Shown in pieces: positions 26,801 through 36,226 of a DNA stretch of 64,000 nucleotides. Position numbers and translations under genes: made by a program. The first letter of the stretch is position 1. Every line of letters begins with the position of its first letter. Under the pieces are notes generated by a model, which worked only from the letters and a program-made list of their open reading frames with translations, had not been told where the DNA came from and did not search any database. The DNA lies in the NCBI GenBank assembly GCA_905221605.1, contig CAJNDS010002248.1, forward strand, positions 1 to 64,000, written 5' to 3'. Origin of the DNA: Symbiodinium natans (Eukaryota; Sar; Dinophyceae; Suessiales; Symbiodiniaceae).

Positions 26801-29300
26801 AGACTTGCACGGGTGATGACTCGCTCGAACTCAGCCGCATGTTCAGGGCATCATCACAACATACAGCAGAGAAAAGGTAGGCAAAGGTAGGCTGGGTCCG
26901 GCACGATATCGTAGATCTGCACCTCGGCCATGCAGCATTCAGAATACGCGGGCGGTCAAGCGACACTGCAGGTCTCGGAGCCTTCCCTCCCCCCCCCCCC
27001 CAAAAAAAAGGCTCCTTGCACTTGACCCTAAAGCTCAGGACAGAAGCACACAGTCTCACAGCAACAACGGCCCGAGCGAACCTTTCAGGGTCCAGTCGAC
27101 ATCCTCAAATCTCAGGTCCCAGATTCTGATGTTTTGGGACATTTGGGTGTGGGAGCTCCGGGATGAGCCCTCTCTTTGGTATGCGTGGGCCCCGGCAATG
27201 TTCTCGTGCTCCAACTTGGAAAGGATCGCGATCTCGCGCAGAATTCGCCTGGTGCTGACATGTTGCTCAATAGAGCCTCACAGCAAATGCCTCACTGCAA
27301 CTGCAAGTAGTCTGCAAGCCGGAGATGCGGATGTCAGGTGGATTTCCGTGGCTTTGAAATTGGCAGCACCCATGTGCAGGTGCCATGGGCTGCTGAGAAG
27401 AAGCAACCACATATGGCCATACTTTGATTTCTACCCGGCTCGTCACGATGAAGAGTGCAAGAATCCGCAGTTGTGCAGATTTTTGACTATTAAAAAGTGT
27501 CTTGTAGGTCCAAACCCCTTAGCCACGTCGGGCTTGCAGCCGCCGGCCGCTACTACACACGCTGGTCCCTGTGGGTCTGCGCCCCCAGCAGGCCGACCCG
27601 AAAGACCCGAGATGATTTGCCATCGTTCGTACCAGAGGGCTTCTATGCAATTACCTACCTGGCCAGTGCAATATAGAGAAACCAACGGTAGGGCATGCCA
27701 CCCAACGGCACACCAAGAACGCTCCAACTTCTACGTGCGGCCAGTGAAGCAGCCTGTCGTGTTTGATCTGGAGGTGTGCTGGCTTACTCGTGACGAGTGG
27801 AGGGGACATTTGTAGGGGACCCGCTGTTACACCCTCAACTACTCAAACCCTGTTTGTAGAAACCCCAGAAAGCCAGTCATCTTAGGGTAGTTACATGGTC
27901 CCTTAATATGGCCCTTGAACTGGGACCGCTTATGTACCGCTTATATACCCTATGCAACCCAAGCCCTGTAAAGGCAAGACCCACTGACTCGGGGAATCCT
28001 CACAGCTCCCCCGAGGCCGAAACTTGCAGTCGATGAGGTCTTCGAACATGTGCGCAATCCTACCAGGGTTTGGGGTTTAGGGTTTAGGGTTTGGGGTTTA
28101 GGGTTTAGGGTTTAGGAAGCTGGGGGTTGAACTCCCATGTTCTTTGCAACTCTGGTGCAGGCCGTGATGTGTAAGTCCACTTGTTCTGAGGCTAGAAGCC
28201 AGCAACTCTCACAGACTGCTGCCACATTGAACCTGAAAGATAAAAGCTCGCCACACTTGCTGGCCCGCTGCAGCTGCGTGGGTGGAGGTTCTTCGTTTAA
28301 TTCAGCATTTTGATGTCTCTAGGCTTCGTGGATTGAGGTCGCTAAAAATGCCATGTCATTAGACTCATTAGACCGCACACCACCCTCTGACAATGGCTTG
28401 TACTTCAGGATGGCAAAACTAGTTCAGACACAGGTCCCCATGGTCAAGGGAGCCTCTTGATTGCCACGAGCCGCTTCTTGTTGGTGTCGAAGGCCTGTTT
28501 GGAGGTGGATGCGACAAACCCTTAAATCGATCGAAATCTTGTCCATGAGCACTAGGCTGGCATCAATCCACTACACGCCTGCCATCTCCACCCCAGATAG
28601 TGTCGTCACAAGGGGCAGTCATTCTCAGTAGTAGCTGCTTGTCTTTCACTCAGGCCCTCGGCTTCCCCCCGTGCAGATGCCCTCTATCACCCAACGAGCT
28701 GTCTCGGTGCTTCAGGGGGTTCATGGGCTTAGGGTTTAGGGTTTGGGGTTTGGGGTTTAGGGTTTGGGTTGCTCTTTCCGGCTTCGGGTGGACACCCTGT
28801 CCCGCACCGGGAAAGCCTCGCAGACGCTTCCGTAGGAGCCTGTACCGATGAGCTGCTTGACCTCCCGGCTTTGCATGATTTGCATGGGCGTGGAGGAAAA
28901 CGTCAGGGTTTAGGGTTTAGGGCCGTTTAGGGTTTAGGGTTTAGGGTCAGCCAACTTCGAGTGCTCAAGGGTTGTGTGACCTCAGGTCCCAGGTTCAGCG
29001 CCACAGTGGGCTTGAGGTTTGCACACGCCCGACTCCAAAAGAGACAACCGCTGCCCTGAGCCGAGGCCCCGAAGCTCTATGCAGATTTCTGGCCCAGCAT
29101 GACGTATACCCAAGCCCCGATGGATCCCGCACCCCGAAGCCGTCTTGTCAGAAAACCCATGTTCATATAAGCCCCTGCAGACCCTACAAGTTAATAAGCC
29201 CGACCCTAAACCCTAAACCCTAAACCCTAAAACCTAAACCCGAAACCCTAAACCCTTTCTTCTTGCGCCTCATAGTTGGGTGGGATCTTCCATCGATCCC
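18558..29300 (-). CDS. MAP kinase (apicomplexan MAP2-like), micro-exon gene, 5' end not found
   Basis: A CMGC/MAPK serine-threonine kinase of about 367 residues, assembled from 26 exons on the minus strand. Visible in order: a WKIPPNYE lead-in, glycine loop GTGSYGSV, VAIK lysine, alpha-C LREI, FDELY hinge region, YHRDLKPAN catalytic loop, KICDFGL, activation segment LTGHVVTRWYRAPE, IDIWSVGC, GPLFPGSSCFPLSP, and a C-terminus KKYHPEMPDM followed by TGA at 18558-18560. The length matches MAPKs (about 360 residues). The activation motif is T-G-H rather than the usual T-x-Y, as in Plasmodium MAP2 (TSH). Of 25 donors about 18 are GC, 5 GA and 2 GT; all resolved acceptors are AG and all but one are followed by G. 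No start codon was located: the first exon seen begins mid-codon, so at least one 5' exon lies above 29300. The acceptor of the sixth exon (HENI to IWDLRFEDVDW) is unresolved. Introns carry telomere-like arrays and two small inverted-repeat elements. The family call is secure; the function is inferred from the family. Confidence 0.94.
18935..18993. repeat. Telomere-like array in the last MAPK intron
   Basis: TTTAGGG units with small breaks. In the sense of the gene the intron opens GCTCGGG and then runs straight into CCCTAAA repeats. Confidence 0.9.
20355..20450. mobile_element. MITE-like element family 1 (intronic copy)
   Basis: A 96-bp element with 26-bp terminal inverted repeats: CCTGTAACCCCAATTACCTA at the left and its inverse with CCTGCAACCCC at the right. 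It lies in the MAPK intron 20301-20525. Related copies: 23346-23434, 38205-38275, 38704-38758 (inverted), 51585-51674, 57206-57288. Confidence 0.85.
22002..22122. repeat. Telomere-like array with GGCTTAA variant
   Basis: Starts as GGCTTAA repeats (four or five), turns into TTTAGGG and GTTTGGG variants. Lies in the MAPK intron between 21938 and 22390. Confidence 0.9.
22783..25451 (-). CDS. MAPK exons 9-14: catalytic loop to activation segment
   Basis: Exons: 25422-25451 (AGIYHRDLKP), 25055-25075 (a 21-nt exon, ANCLVNQ), 24838-24896 (DCSVKICDFGLSRAIEAAE), 23264-23290 (27 nt, NLTGHVVT), 23036-23084 (WYRAPELILLQENYTE), 22783-22815 (33 nt, AIDIWSVGCIY). Joined, these give an uninterrupted catalytic loop, DFG motif, activation segment and APE motif. 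The donor triplet and the first codon of the next exon are often the same or nearly so (GCC/GCC, GAC/GAC). The intron between 23290 and 24838 holds a (TA)n tract at about 23836-23866 and a small inverted-repeat element at 23346-23434. Confidence 0.93.
23346..23434. mobile_element. MITE-like element family 1
   Basis: Starts CTTGTAACCCCAATTAGC and ends GCTGGGGTTGGAGG, with TA on both outer sides (23344-23345, 23435-23436). In a MAPK intron. Confidence 0.75.
25924..29300 (-). CDS. MAPK exons 1-8: N-lobe
   Basis: Exons read 5' to 3' on the minus strand: 29269-29300 (DRWKIPPNYE), 28817-28861 (VKQLIGTGSYGSVCE, glycine loop), 28454-28494 (AFDTNKKRLVAIK, ATP-anchoring lysine), 28024-28059 (IAHMFEDLIDC), 27197-27248 (RILREIAILSKLEHENI, alpha-C glutamate), about 27087-27135 (IRIWDLRFEDVDWT; 5' boundary uncertain), 26234-26297 (FDELYMVMEICDSDLKKL), 25924-25998 (DVTLTPLHINTLLYNLL, alpha-E). 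Phases interlock: for example CAA-less codon halves AA and G join across 28024/27248 to restore lysine, and AG plus G restores arginine across 28454/28059. Donors are GC for five exons (one of them adjoining the uncertain junction), GT after 28024, and GA after 27087 and 26234. Confidence 0.92.
26651..26723. repeat. Telomere-like array (CCCTAAA)n
   Basis: About ten units in the MAPK intron between exons 26234-26297 and about 27087. Confidence 0.95.
28906..28949. repeat. Telomere-like array in a MAPK intron
   Basis: TTTAGGG units in the intron between exons 28817-28861 and 29269-29300. Arrays at 28071-28117, 28730-28766 and 29204-29253 lie in neighbouring introns. Confidence 0.9.
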
Positions 29301-30490
29301 CTGGGCCCTTCGGGATGCTTGGCCCAGACCTCAAGGGGGAGGACGGGGAGGGCGGGGGGGGGTTTAGGGTTTAGGGTTCAGGGTTCAGGGTTTAGGGTTT
29401 ATCGACTCTCACACCAGCGCACGCGCAGGCAAGGCTTCGGAGGTCCTCGTGTCGTTATGCTACAAAACACATTAATCGGAGGCAGCTCACGTTGCACTAG
29501 CACCGCCCTAAACCCTCTCTGCATCCGGACTCCCGTGGGAGCTGCCAGAAACTGCCCAAGCACAGGCTCCCAGTGCTACTGACTGGATTCCCATACTCTA
29601 GCAAGCCAATCATCAGGCCCTAAACCCTAAACCCTAAACCCTGAACCCTGAACCCTAAACCCTAACCTAAACCCTAAACCCTAAGGCTAGGGTCGGTCTT
29701 CCCTTGAAGCAGGATGACTAACAGTATACACCGAACAAACCTCAGGAACTCCCAACCCTGCCCGGAAACAAAGGGGCGCACGTCCACGTGAAACTTTCTT
29801 TTGCATCCAAGTCACACGTGCCATAGAATGGAAAACGAGCGTCTCGGGTTAAAAGCGCCAGTACAGTCTGTATCGTGCCGTGAACGCCGGAACAGGGCAT
29901 TGTGCCCAAGCACAGGGCGGAGGTCTCTCTCACGGGTTGTCCTGAGAGCCTCCATCCAAAGCGGCGATGTGAGGGACGGTCTCAAGAAGAGCTCCCGAAA
30001 TGAATGCACTGAGGGAAATGCGGCCCTATACATATATATGTATACCCTTTCAGGGGTTATTCTGAATCTTGTCGTGCAGATCTCGGGTATGTCGGACTTG
30101 AGAGCCGCCAGGAAGCACGTTGAACTGCACTGAGCACGCCGCATGCCTTCGCAGTTCGCGGAAGCACGCCGCAAGGAATGATGGTCTCCAACCATACAGT
30201 CACAGTCAGGGGCTGCAAGCATGGCCAAGCGGCAGGGCTTCTTTACTCTCCCCACTACTCCCCACTACTCCCTGAGGAGCCTTTTTGGCTTCCCTCCGAA
30301 AGGACCCTAAACGTTCAGGAGGCTTAGGAGACTAACATCGCGTGCTTACGCTCCGAACACCCTTGCCATCAGCCAGGACTCGTGCCCCGAAATTCGATTA
30401 TGGGTTGACAAAAATGTAACAGCCCATACATGCTGCCTATCATCGGCTCAGGTCGCCATTACCAGCGATGGTCCTTGCCTCTCTTGGCTT
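29301..30490. other. MAPK 5' side; unassigned
   Basis: Should contain the missing MAPK first exon(s). Telomere-like arrays at 29361-29400 and 29617-29685. No other gene recognised. Confidence 0.5.
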
Positions 30491-31540
30491 TTAGAGGTCC
30501 GCGCAGTCCGAGGTCGATGCGATGCCGGCTGCGGGTCCGTTGGTGACCGCGGCCACCATGTCGGAGATGTCGGCAGTGCACAAGGCCTTCTGATCAGCGC
30601 CCACCTGACAGTCGGACACCGCCAGCGCCGTGAACTGGGAGATCCAGGCGAAGGAGGAGATGATGTTCATGATGCCGACAGCGCAGGCCTTCGGGTCCGG
30701 GCAAGAGCTGGCAGCGGAACGGATCTGGAGGATGACTCGCACAATGTAGGAGGCGGAGTTGGTCACATCCACCACACACTGCGTAATGTCGAAGCCTCGG
30801 TTGCGGTTCGCCTCCTGGTGCCCCTTGATCGCCAGGATCTTCTCCGCTTCTGGGCCGGCGCCTCCGGGGACGAACTGCGCCCACGGCGGGCTGACAGGGT
30901 CCGGGTTGGTGAGGATGGAGATGGCGTTCTTGCCAAAGTCGCAGTCGGCCTTCACGGCGGCACCCACCGTGGCGATCTCACCGAAGTTGGCCATCAAGGC
31001 CGTGAAGTCACCTGCGCAGAGGGCGCCATTGTTGACGGCCTGGCCGCAGGCGTTCGCAGCGAAGGACAGATACGAGGCAATCCAGCTGATGGAGGTGATG
31101 AAGCCGGCCACGCTGGCAGCGCAGCCCACAGGCGAGTTGTCCGGGCACTCCAGGCCATTGTAGTCGATGGCCTTGTACAGGAACACGACCGCTTGGGCCA
31201 AGTAGGCGGCTGCTTGCACTGTGTCAATCACACATTCGGTGCGGATCCATGGAAGTTCCTCCGGCACCGAATCGTAGAACAGGTCATTGAGGTTGCGCAG
31301 GGGGTGCTTCGGTTTCAAGGATTGCGCCTTGAGAATGACCTTGTCCATTCCTGGAAGCTCCTCCCAATTCTCAATCTCGTCCAAGGTCTTTGACTTGGAG
31401 AGCGGAGAGTGGGACACCTTGGCCACGACACCCACCACGGCCAGGGCCGCCACTGCCGCACCTGCGAGGTACCACTGGCGCTTGCTGCGCAAGTGAGGCC
31501 TCTCCACCAGGACCTCCTCCTCGGAAAGCACGAGTGCCAT
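30491..31540 (-). CDS. Membrane-anchored protein with two six-cysteine repeats
   Basis: An intronless 349-residue ORF ending in TAA-type context at 30491. The start is ATG at 31538-31540 (MALVLSEEEV); the frame stays open upstream to a TTG, but no earlier ATG exists. A basic stretch (RSKRQ) precedes one hydrophobic segment at about residues 24-41, so it is probably a signal anchor with the bulk of the protein lumenal or outside. Residues 103-200 and 255-346 are two copies of one repeat, each with six cysteines. The last four are spaced 25, 10 and 25 residues in both copies, with shared motifs SWI and C-A-D-type turns. I recall similar repeat proteins in dinoflagellate gene sets but know no function. 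High GC and full length suggest an active gene. A telomere-like repeat lies about 65 nt 5' of the ATG. Confidence 0.9.
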   Translation of the reverse strand: MALVLSEEEVLVERPHLRSKRQWYLAGAAVAALAVVGVVAKVSHSPLSKSKTLDEIENWEELPGMDKVILKAQSLKPKHPLRNLNDLFYDSVPEELPWIRTECVIDTVQAAAYLAQAVVFLYKAIDYNGLECPDNSPVGCAASVAGFITSISWIASYLSFAANACGQAVNNGALCAGDFTALMANFGEIATVGAAVKADCDFGKNAISILTNPDPVSPPWAQFVPGGAGPEAEKILAIKGHQEANRNRGFDITQCVVDVTNSASYIVRVILQIRSAASSCPDPKACAVGIMNIISSFAWISQFTALAVSDCQVGADQKALCTADISDMVAAVTNGPAAGIASTSDCADL

Positions 31541-32298
31541 GGCGAGTGCGGAAGCGGAGGGAGAGCGGAATTCGACACTTTCGGGCAATGAGCAAAAGCG
31601 GCTTGGGGTTTAGGGTTTAGGATGGCCGTTTCCCGTACACTACGTCTACGGGGTGCCCCTGAAATCCCCCCAAAGATCATCGAATGCCCCAAGAAAGGCA
31701 CTACCACTCTTCGGAAGGTGCGATATACATAGGAATTGCAGGAGCTCAGAGGCACAAGAAGGCGCGTGGACTGCACCGAAACGCTGTTTTCACCCGGACG
31801 TCGCACAGCGCTCGCGGCCGGAGCCGTGCGATCAGCGCGTCGGTCACCGCGGCATGCAGCCGGCGCAGGAGCCGCCTGGGACACAAGGCTCTGTAGGCTT
31901 GGGAGGCATGGTTGCTCGTGTAAAAAGAAGTCTTATTCGTCATATTAAAAGTAATACCGCCCCGATTACAAGGAGGCCCAGGCAAGGTCTGCAATCCAGG
32001 CCAGCGACTGCGACAGCAGCGCGCTTCGCCGGCAGCTCCGAAACATTGCCGCCTCCAGTCGCCTTTGGCTGCAGCATTGGCCTCTGCGTCTCCAGTGGAG
32101 CGCAATTACGGTCTTCTGCTGCAGGGAGGATCCCAATCCCTACTTTAGGGGAGTTTGTGGGAAGAATGCTGACCTCCACCTTTGAAACTCCTCAGCCGCG
32201 AGGCGCACAAACTAATCTCCAAAGCCCCAAAATCGAAACTTCTAGGTTCTAAGCTCAGGCCATCCACCCTACTAGCCTTGAACCCATAAACGGCCGGC

Positions 32299-32402
32299 TT
32301 AGGGTTTAGGGTTTAGGGTTTAGGGTTTAGGGTTTAGGGTTTAGGGTTTAGGGTTTAGGGTTTAGGGTTTAGGGTTTAGGGTTTAGGGTTTAGGGTTTAG
32401 GT
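32299..32402. repeat. Longest telomere-like array, flanked by 9-bp direct repeat
   Basis: About fifteen TTTAGGG units. The 9-mer TAAACGGCC occurs at 32287-32295, three bases before the array, and again at 32402-32410, immediately after it. Confidence 0.95.
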
Positions 32403-32410
32403 AAACGGCC

Positions 32411-33845
32411 CAAGCCCGAGCGGCAGCCGCAAGTGCCCGCTGGGGCGCCAGGTGGCGGCGTGGTGGGGGTGAGGCAGTCCTGGTGAGTCTTTAAGTGCGA
32501 AACCTCAACATGCCCTGGTCAAGGAAACAGATTCGTGTCCCCCGAACCTTAAAAGAAACATGTTCCTGTAAGATCCTGTAAGCACCAAGCACACTTTGGC
32601 CCTTCCGAAGAAGCCCTTTAACAAAAAGTGTCCGAGTGCCTGTCCTTGCAAAGCTGGTGCACGACTCGGAACCTGAGTGACGGAGACTCCCGGTTTCTCT
32701 CGATTTCTCTCGATACCCTTCGCCGAGTGAAAATGCCCCAGCTTCGTTTCCACTGCCAAGGCCCCCAAAATGCACGACAAAGTTGCAGGATGCCGGCAAA
32801 GGGAAAACTTCGTTCCCCGCCTGCAAAATGATGTGCTGGAGGTACTGGGAATTGTGGAGGCGTCTTGAGCTTTTCCATTTCCCAGATCCACCTGTGAGAC
32901 GCAACGTATTTAAGCCCCTGTCCTGTGCAATCTCTTGGCTGTTCTGTCATGTGGTGACACTTCTGCGTCCTGTGGCTGTGGCGTCCTGCGCTCTTGCTTG
33001 TTTTGTGTTAAGTGGGCGCACTCCCGGGTCTTGCGGTCACACTCCCGTGTCCTGGGCTCTTGCTGGTTGTGTGTCGTGTGGTCTCTCTCCCGTGTGTCAG
33101 GCAGTCACACCCCACGCATTCGGAGCATGTTCACCCGGGCCTGCACAGGTCTTGGGACGCCCCTCGCATCGGCATAATACATAATGCACCGCCTCCTTCT
33201 GCTGTATATAGCAACAAGGGTTTAGGGATCGTAAGCGCTAGTTTGCACGGCACCGGGCCCACCGAATTGCTGGATCAGCAGGCTGACCAGGCTATACATC
33301 CATGAGAGCAACTAGCTTCGCGCAAGAGAGCCCCCACCCAGTAGCCCAGTTGCTGCTCAAACAACCAGCCAGGCCACTGGATGGCCTCCATCTTGGCGCC
33401 TTTCGGGAGGCCTTCGGACAAATCCTGGCGCGTGGGGGTGGAAGCTTCTAAGAGCCCACCTGGGTACACGTCTTCCTAAACCCCTGAAAGGACCAAGGGT
33501 GGTCAGTCCCTGGCTGCAGCGAGCATGGCCCTGAACCGCAGAAACATATCGGGACCCTTGAGTCCTGCAATCCTAAACCCAGAGCCCTCTCCAAGCTAAA
33601 GCACAAAGCTCACACCCCACGACGCTCAACTCATGTTCTTAACACAGCTTTACCCTAAACCCTAAACCCTAAACCCTAAACCCTTTGCAGGGCATGGAGC
33701 CGGGTTTTGGAAGCGAGTCAAACTCAAACACAGACTTGAGCTGAGGCTGTTTGCCGGCAGATGGGCTTCCACGTCTTCAGAGGGCCGAGCCCTGAAACCC
33801 TAAACCCTAAACCCTAAACCCTAAACCCTGAGCTTCCGCAGTGGC
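32411..33845. other. No recognisable gene
   Basis: Contains telomere-like arrays at 33652-33685 and 33795-33829, and a stretch (32960-33110) of imperfect direct repeats around tcctgtggctgtggcgtcct. Short ORFs only. Confidence 0.5.
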
Positions 33846-33935
33846 CTGGGCGAGGGAGAAGGAGAACTCAGTGGAGGCCGGCATCTCCGTCGTGTGGTAC
33901 CATGCGGCCGTGTCGATGAGTAGCAGGTCCCCCTC
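33846..33935 (-). CDS. Isolated exon, possible cupin/2OG-dioxygenase-type protein
   Basis: A 90-nt exon candidate with acceptor CCCAG|GAG and donor CAG|GC, reading EGDLLLIDTAAWYHTTEMP then ASTEFSFSLAQ. The pattern of a GD-LLLIDT strand followed by W-HTTE is reminiscent of the last beta-strands of cupin/JmjC or 2OG-dioxygenase folds, which is a weak call. Its splice signals are like those of the two kinase genes. A telomere-like array (33795-33829) begins in the downstream intron. Partner exons were not found with confidence. Confidence 0.5.
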
Positions 33936-35635
33936 CTGGGAACCACTTACACTCCCTTTTGATTGAATAGGGAATAGGGGGTGGGGGGGCCTTCTCGGCC
34001 TTTCTTTGCTCTGGTTGCCAACTTCGCCTTTTTCTAGGTCCTGTAACCAATGGTGCTACAGGAAGGTCGACTTCTGTCTGGTTTCTGTCAGGAACTTAAC
34101 AGGGTTGGTTGGGCTCTGGTTGGGTTGTGTCAGGAACATAAACAGGCTTCTACAACTCTCCGAATTCTGTGGCAATGTGCGCTATTACACATGCTACGGC
34201 CCCCTGATCCGCCGAGGGACGCTGCAACTTACCTCCAAACGTCCGCCATAGCAAGATGCCGACAAGACCGGAGCACCGCCAGCTTCACTGTTCTCCCAGT
34301 TTGGGCATAGCCTTACTTGTCCAGTACCTAGGGGAACTAAAGGTTAACCTTTGGGATTCCAAGGGGGTTCTATTACCTCAAAAAGGTTAGAGGTTACCTA
34401 CTTTACTCCTAAGTAGCAGGTTGGGCCGGAGCTTCCAGACCTTCCTTCCGCAAAGCTGAGTGTGAACGGTGATGGTTCCAGGAGCCAACTGGTCCACATG
34501 CTCAGGCTTTCCCTGCATGCTGCTGCTCGCAGCATTTGCCCCAAAGAAGCACCACACAGTCCCAGTGGGCCTGCACTGTTCCTTACTTCCAAAAAACTTG
34601 CGGAAGAAGGCTTCAGAGAGGGCTATATTCTTGCCTACCGCGCTTTCGGCTAAGAATCGAACTTGCTACTGCCGTGCTCGAGCACTGCGACGACAGTCCC
34701 GACGCCCGCCATCCCAAAGCCCTACAGCATTGACCTACACAGCCCACGTGACTGACATCGTTTAGCCGAGGAAAGAATGCAAAGCCATGGAATCAGAGAG
34801 CAAGCAGATAAACAACCGCAGAAAACTTTGCTGCCAAGGCTTCCATGGGGCTTGGCCCCACACCAATGGCAGTGAAGGCTGCCAGCAGGCTCTCTGCAGC
34901 CTGACTACTGCCCTAGCCTCTGGACAACTGGACAACTCTTCAACGGACTTGTCCTGCGGTTTTTCAGCAATGTTCTGCTATGAGCCTAGACGTGCCAACT
35001 CGGCTGCATGTTGATCTGAAGACGAAAAAAGAAGGACGAGACGGCCCGAGTGGCCTCGCCCTCCACCACAAAGCTGCCATACCATCCCTGACTGACCGGC
35101 CGCGCGCCGGCCAGTGCCTCCTGTGTGGCAAGCTGAAATTCTACAGCGCCCTGCTGGAGCATGAGGGCTTCAGGGTTGAACAAGGGAGGAATGAATATGT
35201 GCAGGAATAATCTGAATCTTACGGTCTTGCCCGTGTTTTGGCCAATGCGATCTTGGCGGGCTTCGACAAGGCTGCCCTGGCAGTAACCAGCTAAACAATT
35301 CCGAGCGTAACGTTAAGCAAGACGGACGGGCACTGAGCAACCCCTTTAGCCCATAGCCACAGTCCTTCGCGACTTGCGGTGAGGCGCCAGAGGTCTCACA
35401 AGTCCAGTTCCGTGCAGCAGCTCCCTCGTAGGTACCGGAGAGGTAATCCTCCACTCACACAGAGCTTGGGGGGCGTCAGGCTAGTCTTCGGCTTTCTGCA
35501 TCTCTACCTGCTAAACCCCTAAAAAGCGTGACGCGGTTCAACGGGCATTTCGGGTACAGCCACAGCACTACTTGCAGAAAAAAAGAGAGCTGGTTTAAGA
35601 ATTTTCACGGCCTCGGCCGAGAGCGGAGCCCAGGT

Positions 35636-35865
35636 CCATTAGGGTTCAGGGTTTTGGGTTTAGGGTTCAGGGCTTCGACTCTCACACTGGCGTACACGCT
35701 GGCGAGGCTCCAGGGTTCAGGGTTTAGGGTTTAAGGTTTAGGGTTTAGGGTTCATGGTTTAGGGTTTAGGGTTTAAGGTTTAGGGTTTAAGGTTCTTTTT
35801 TTTTTAACAGGTTCAGGGTTTAGGGTTTAAGGTTTAGAGTTCATGGTTTAGGGTTTAGGGTCAGG
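35636..35865. repeat. Degenerate telomere-like tract
   Basis: Mixed TTTAGGG, TTCAGGG, TTTAAGG and TTCATGG units interrupted at 35678-35712 by a segment starting TTCGACTCTCACACTGG. Confidence 0.85.
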
Positions 35866-36129
35866 TCCTGCAGCGCCTTCTTGGCCGCTGCGGTCCTCGG
35901 GAGGCTTCCTGGCGCTCACATGGCATGGGACTTCCGCACGTCCTTGTGGCACCCTTAAGGGCCCTATTATACCCTACACTCTCCTTTAGCTGTTGCGACA
36001 TGACCGTCCCTAAGAACCCAGGAATCGACGAAGTAGGTAGATGTAACGATACTAGTACACAAGAATGTAGGTTGTGGGATCTCCAGGTTCTGAAAAACAC
36101 AGCCACGTTTCCCGGCAGGTGTAGGAGGC

Positions 36130-36226
36130 GATGTCGCAGGAAGGCTTGGAAGATATCCGCGGAGGCGTCGGGCTGTTGGAGTGAGGGCACGGCATCCAGC
36201 ACTTGCTGCTTGGCAGCCCGGGCCAT
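36130..36226 (-). CDS. Isolated exon of unknown protein
   Basis: Minus-strand open segment after a good acceptor (TTTCTCCTAG). It reads MARAAKQQVLDAVPSLQQP then DASADIFQAFLRHR, with a possible GC donor after 36130. Composition and lack of stops are exon-like, and it matches the strand of the surrounding genes. The initial ATG may be an internal methionine. It could belong with the 33.9 kb exon, but nothing shows that. Confidence 0.4.

Noticed and set aside
30275-30292. AGCCTTTTTGGCTTCC on the plus strand as another spliced-leader relict
   Set aside because: Two mismatches in the core, wrong strand for neighbouring genes, no array contact or ORF after it.
30594-31393. Open frames overlapping the six-cysteine gene on both strands
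   Set aside because: Antisense or alternative-frame shadows of a GC-rich real gene.
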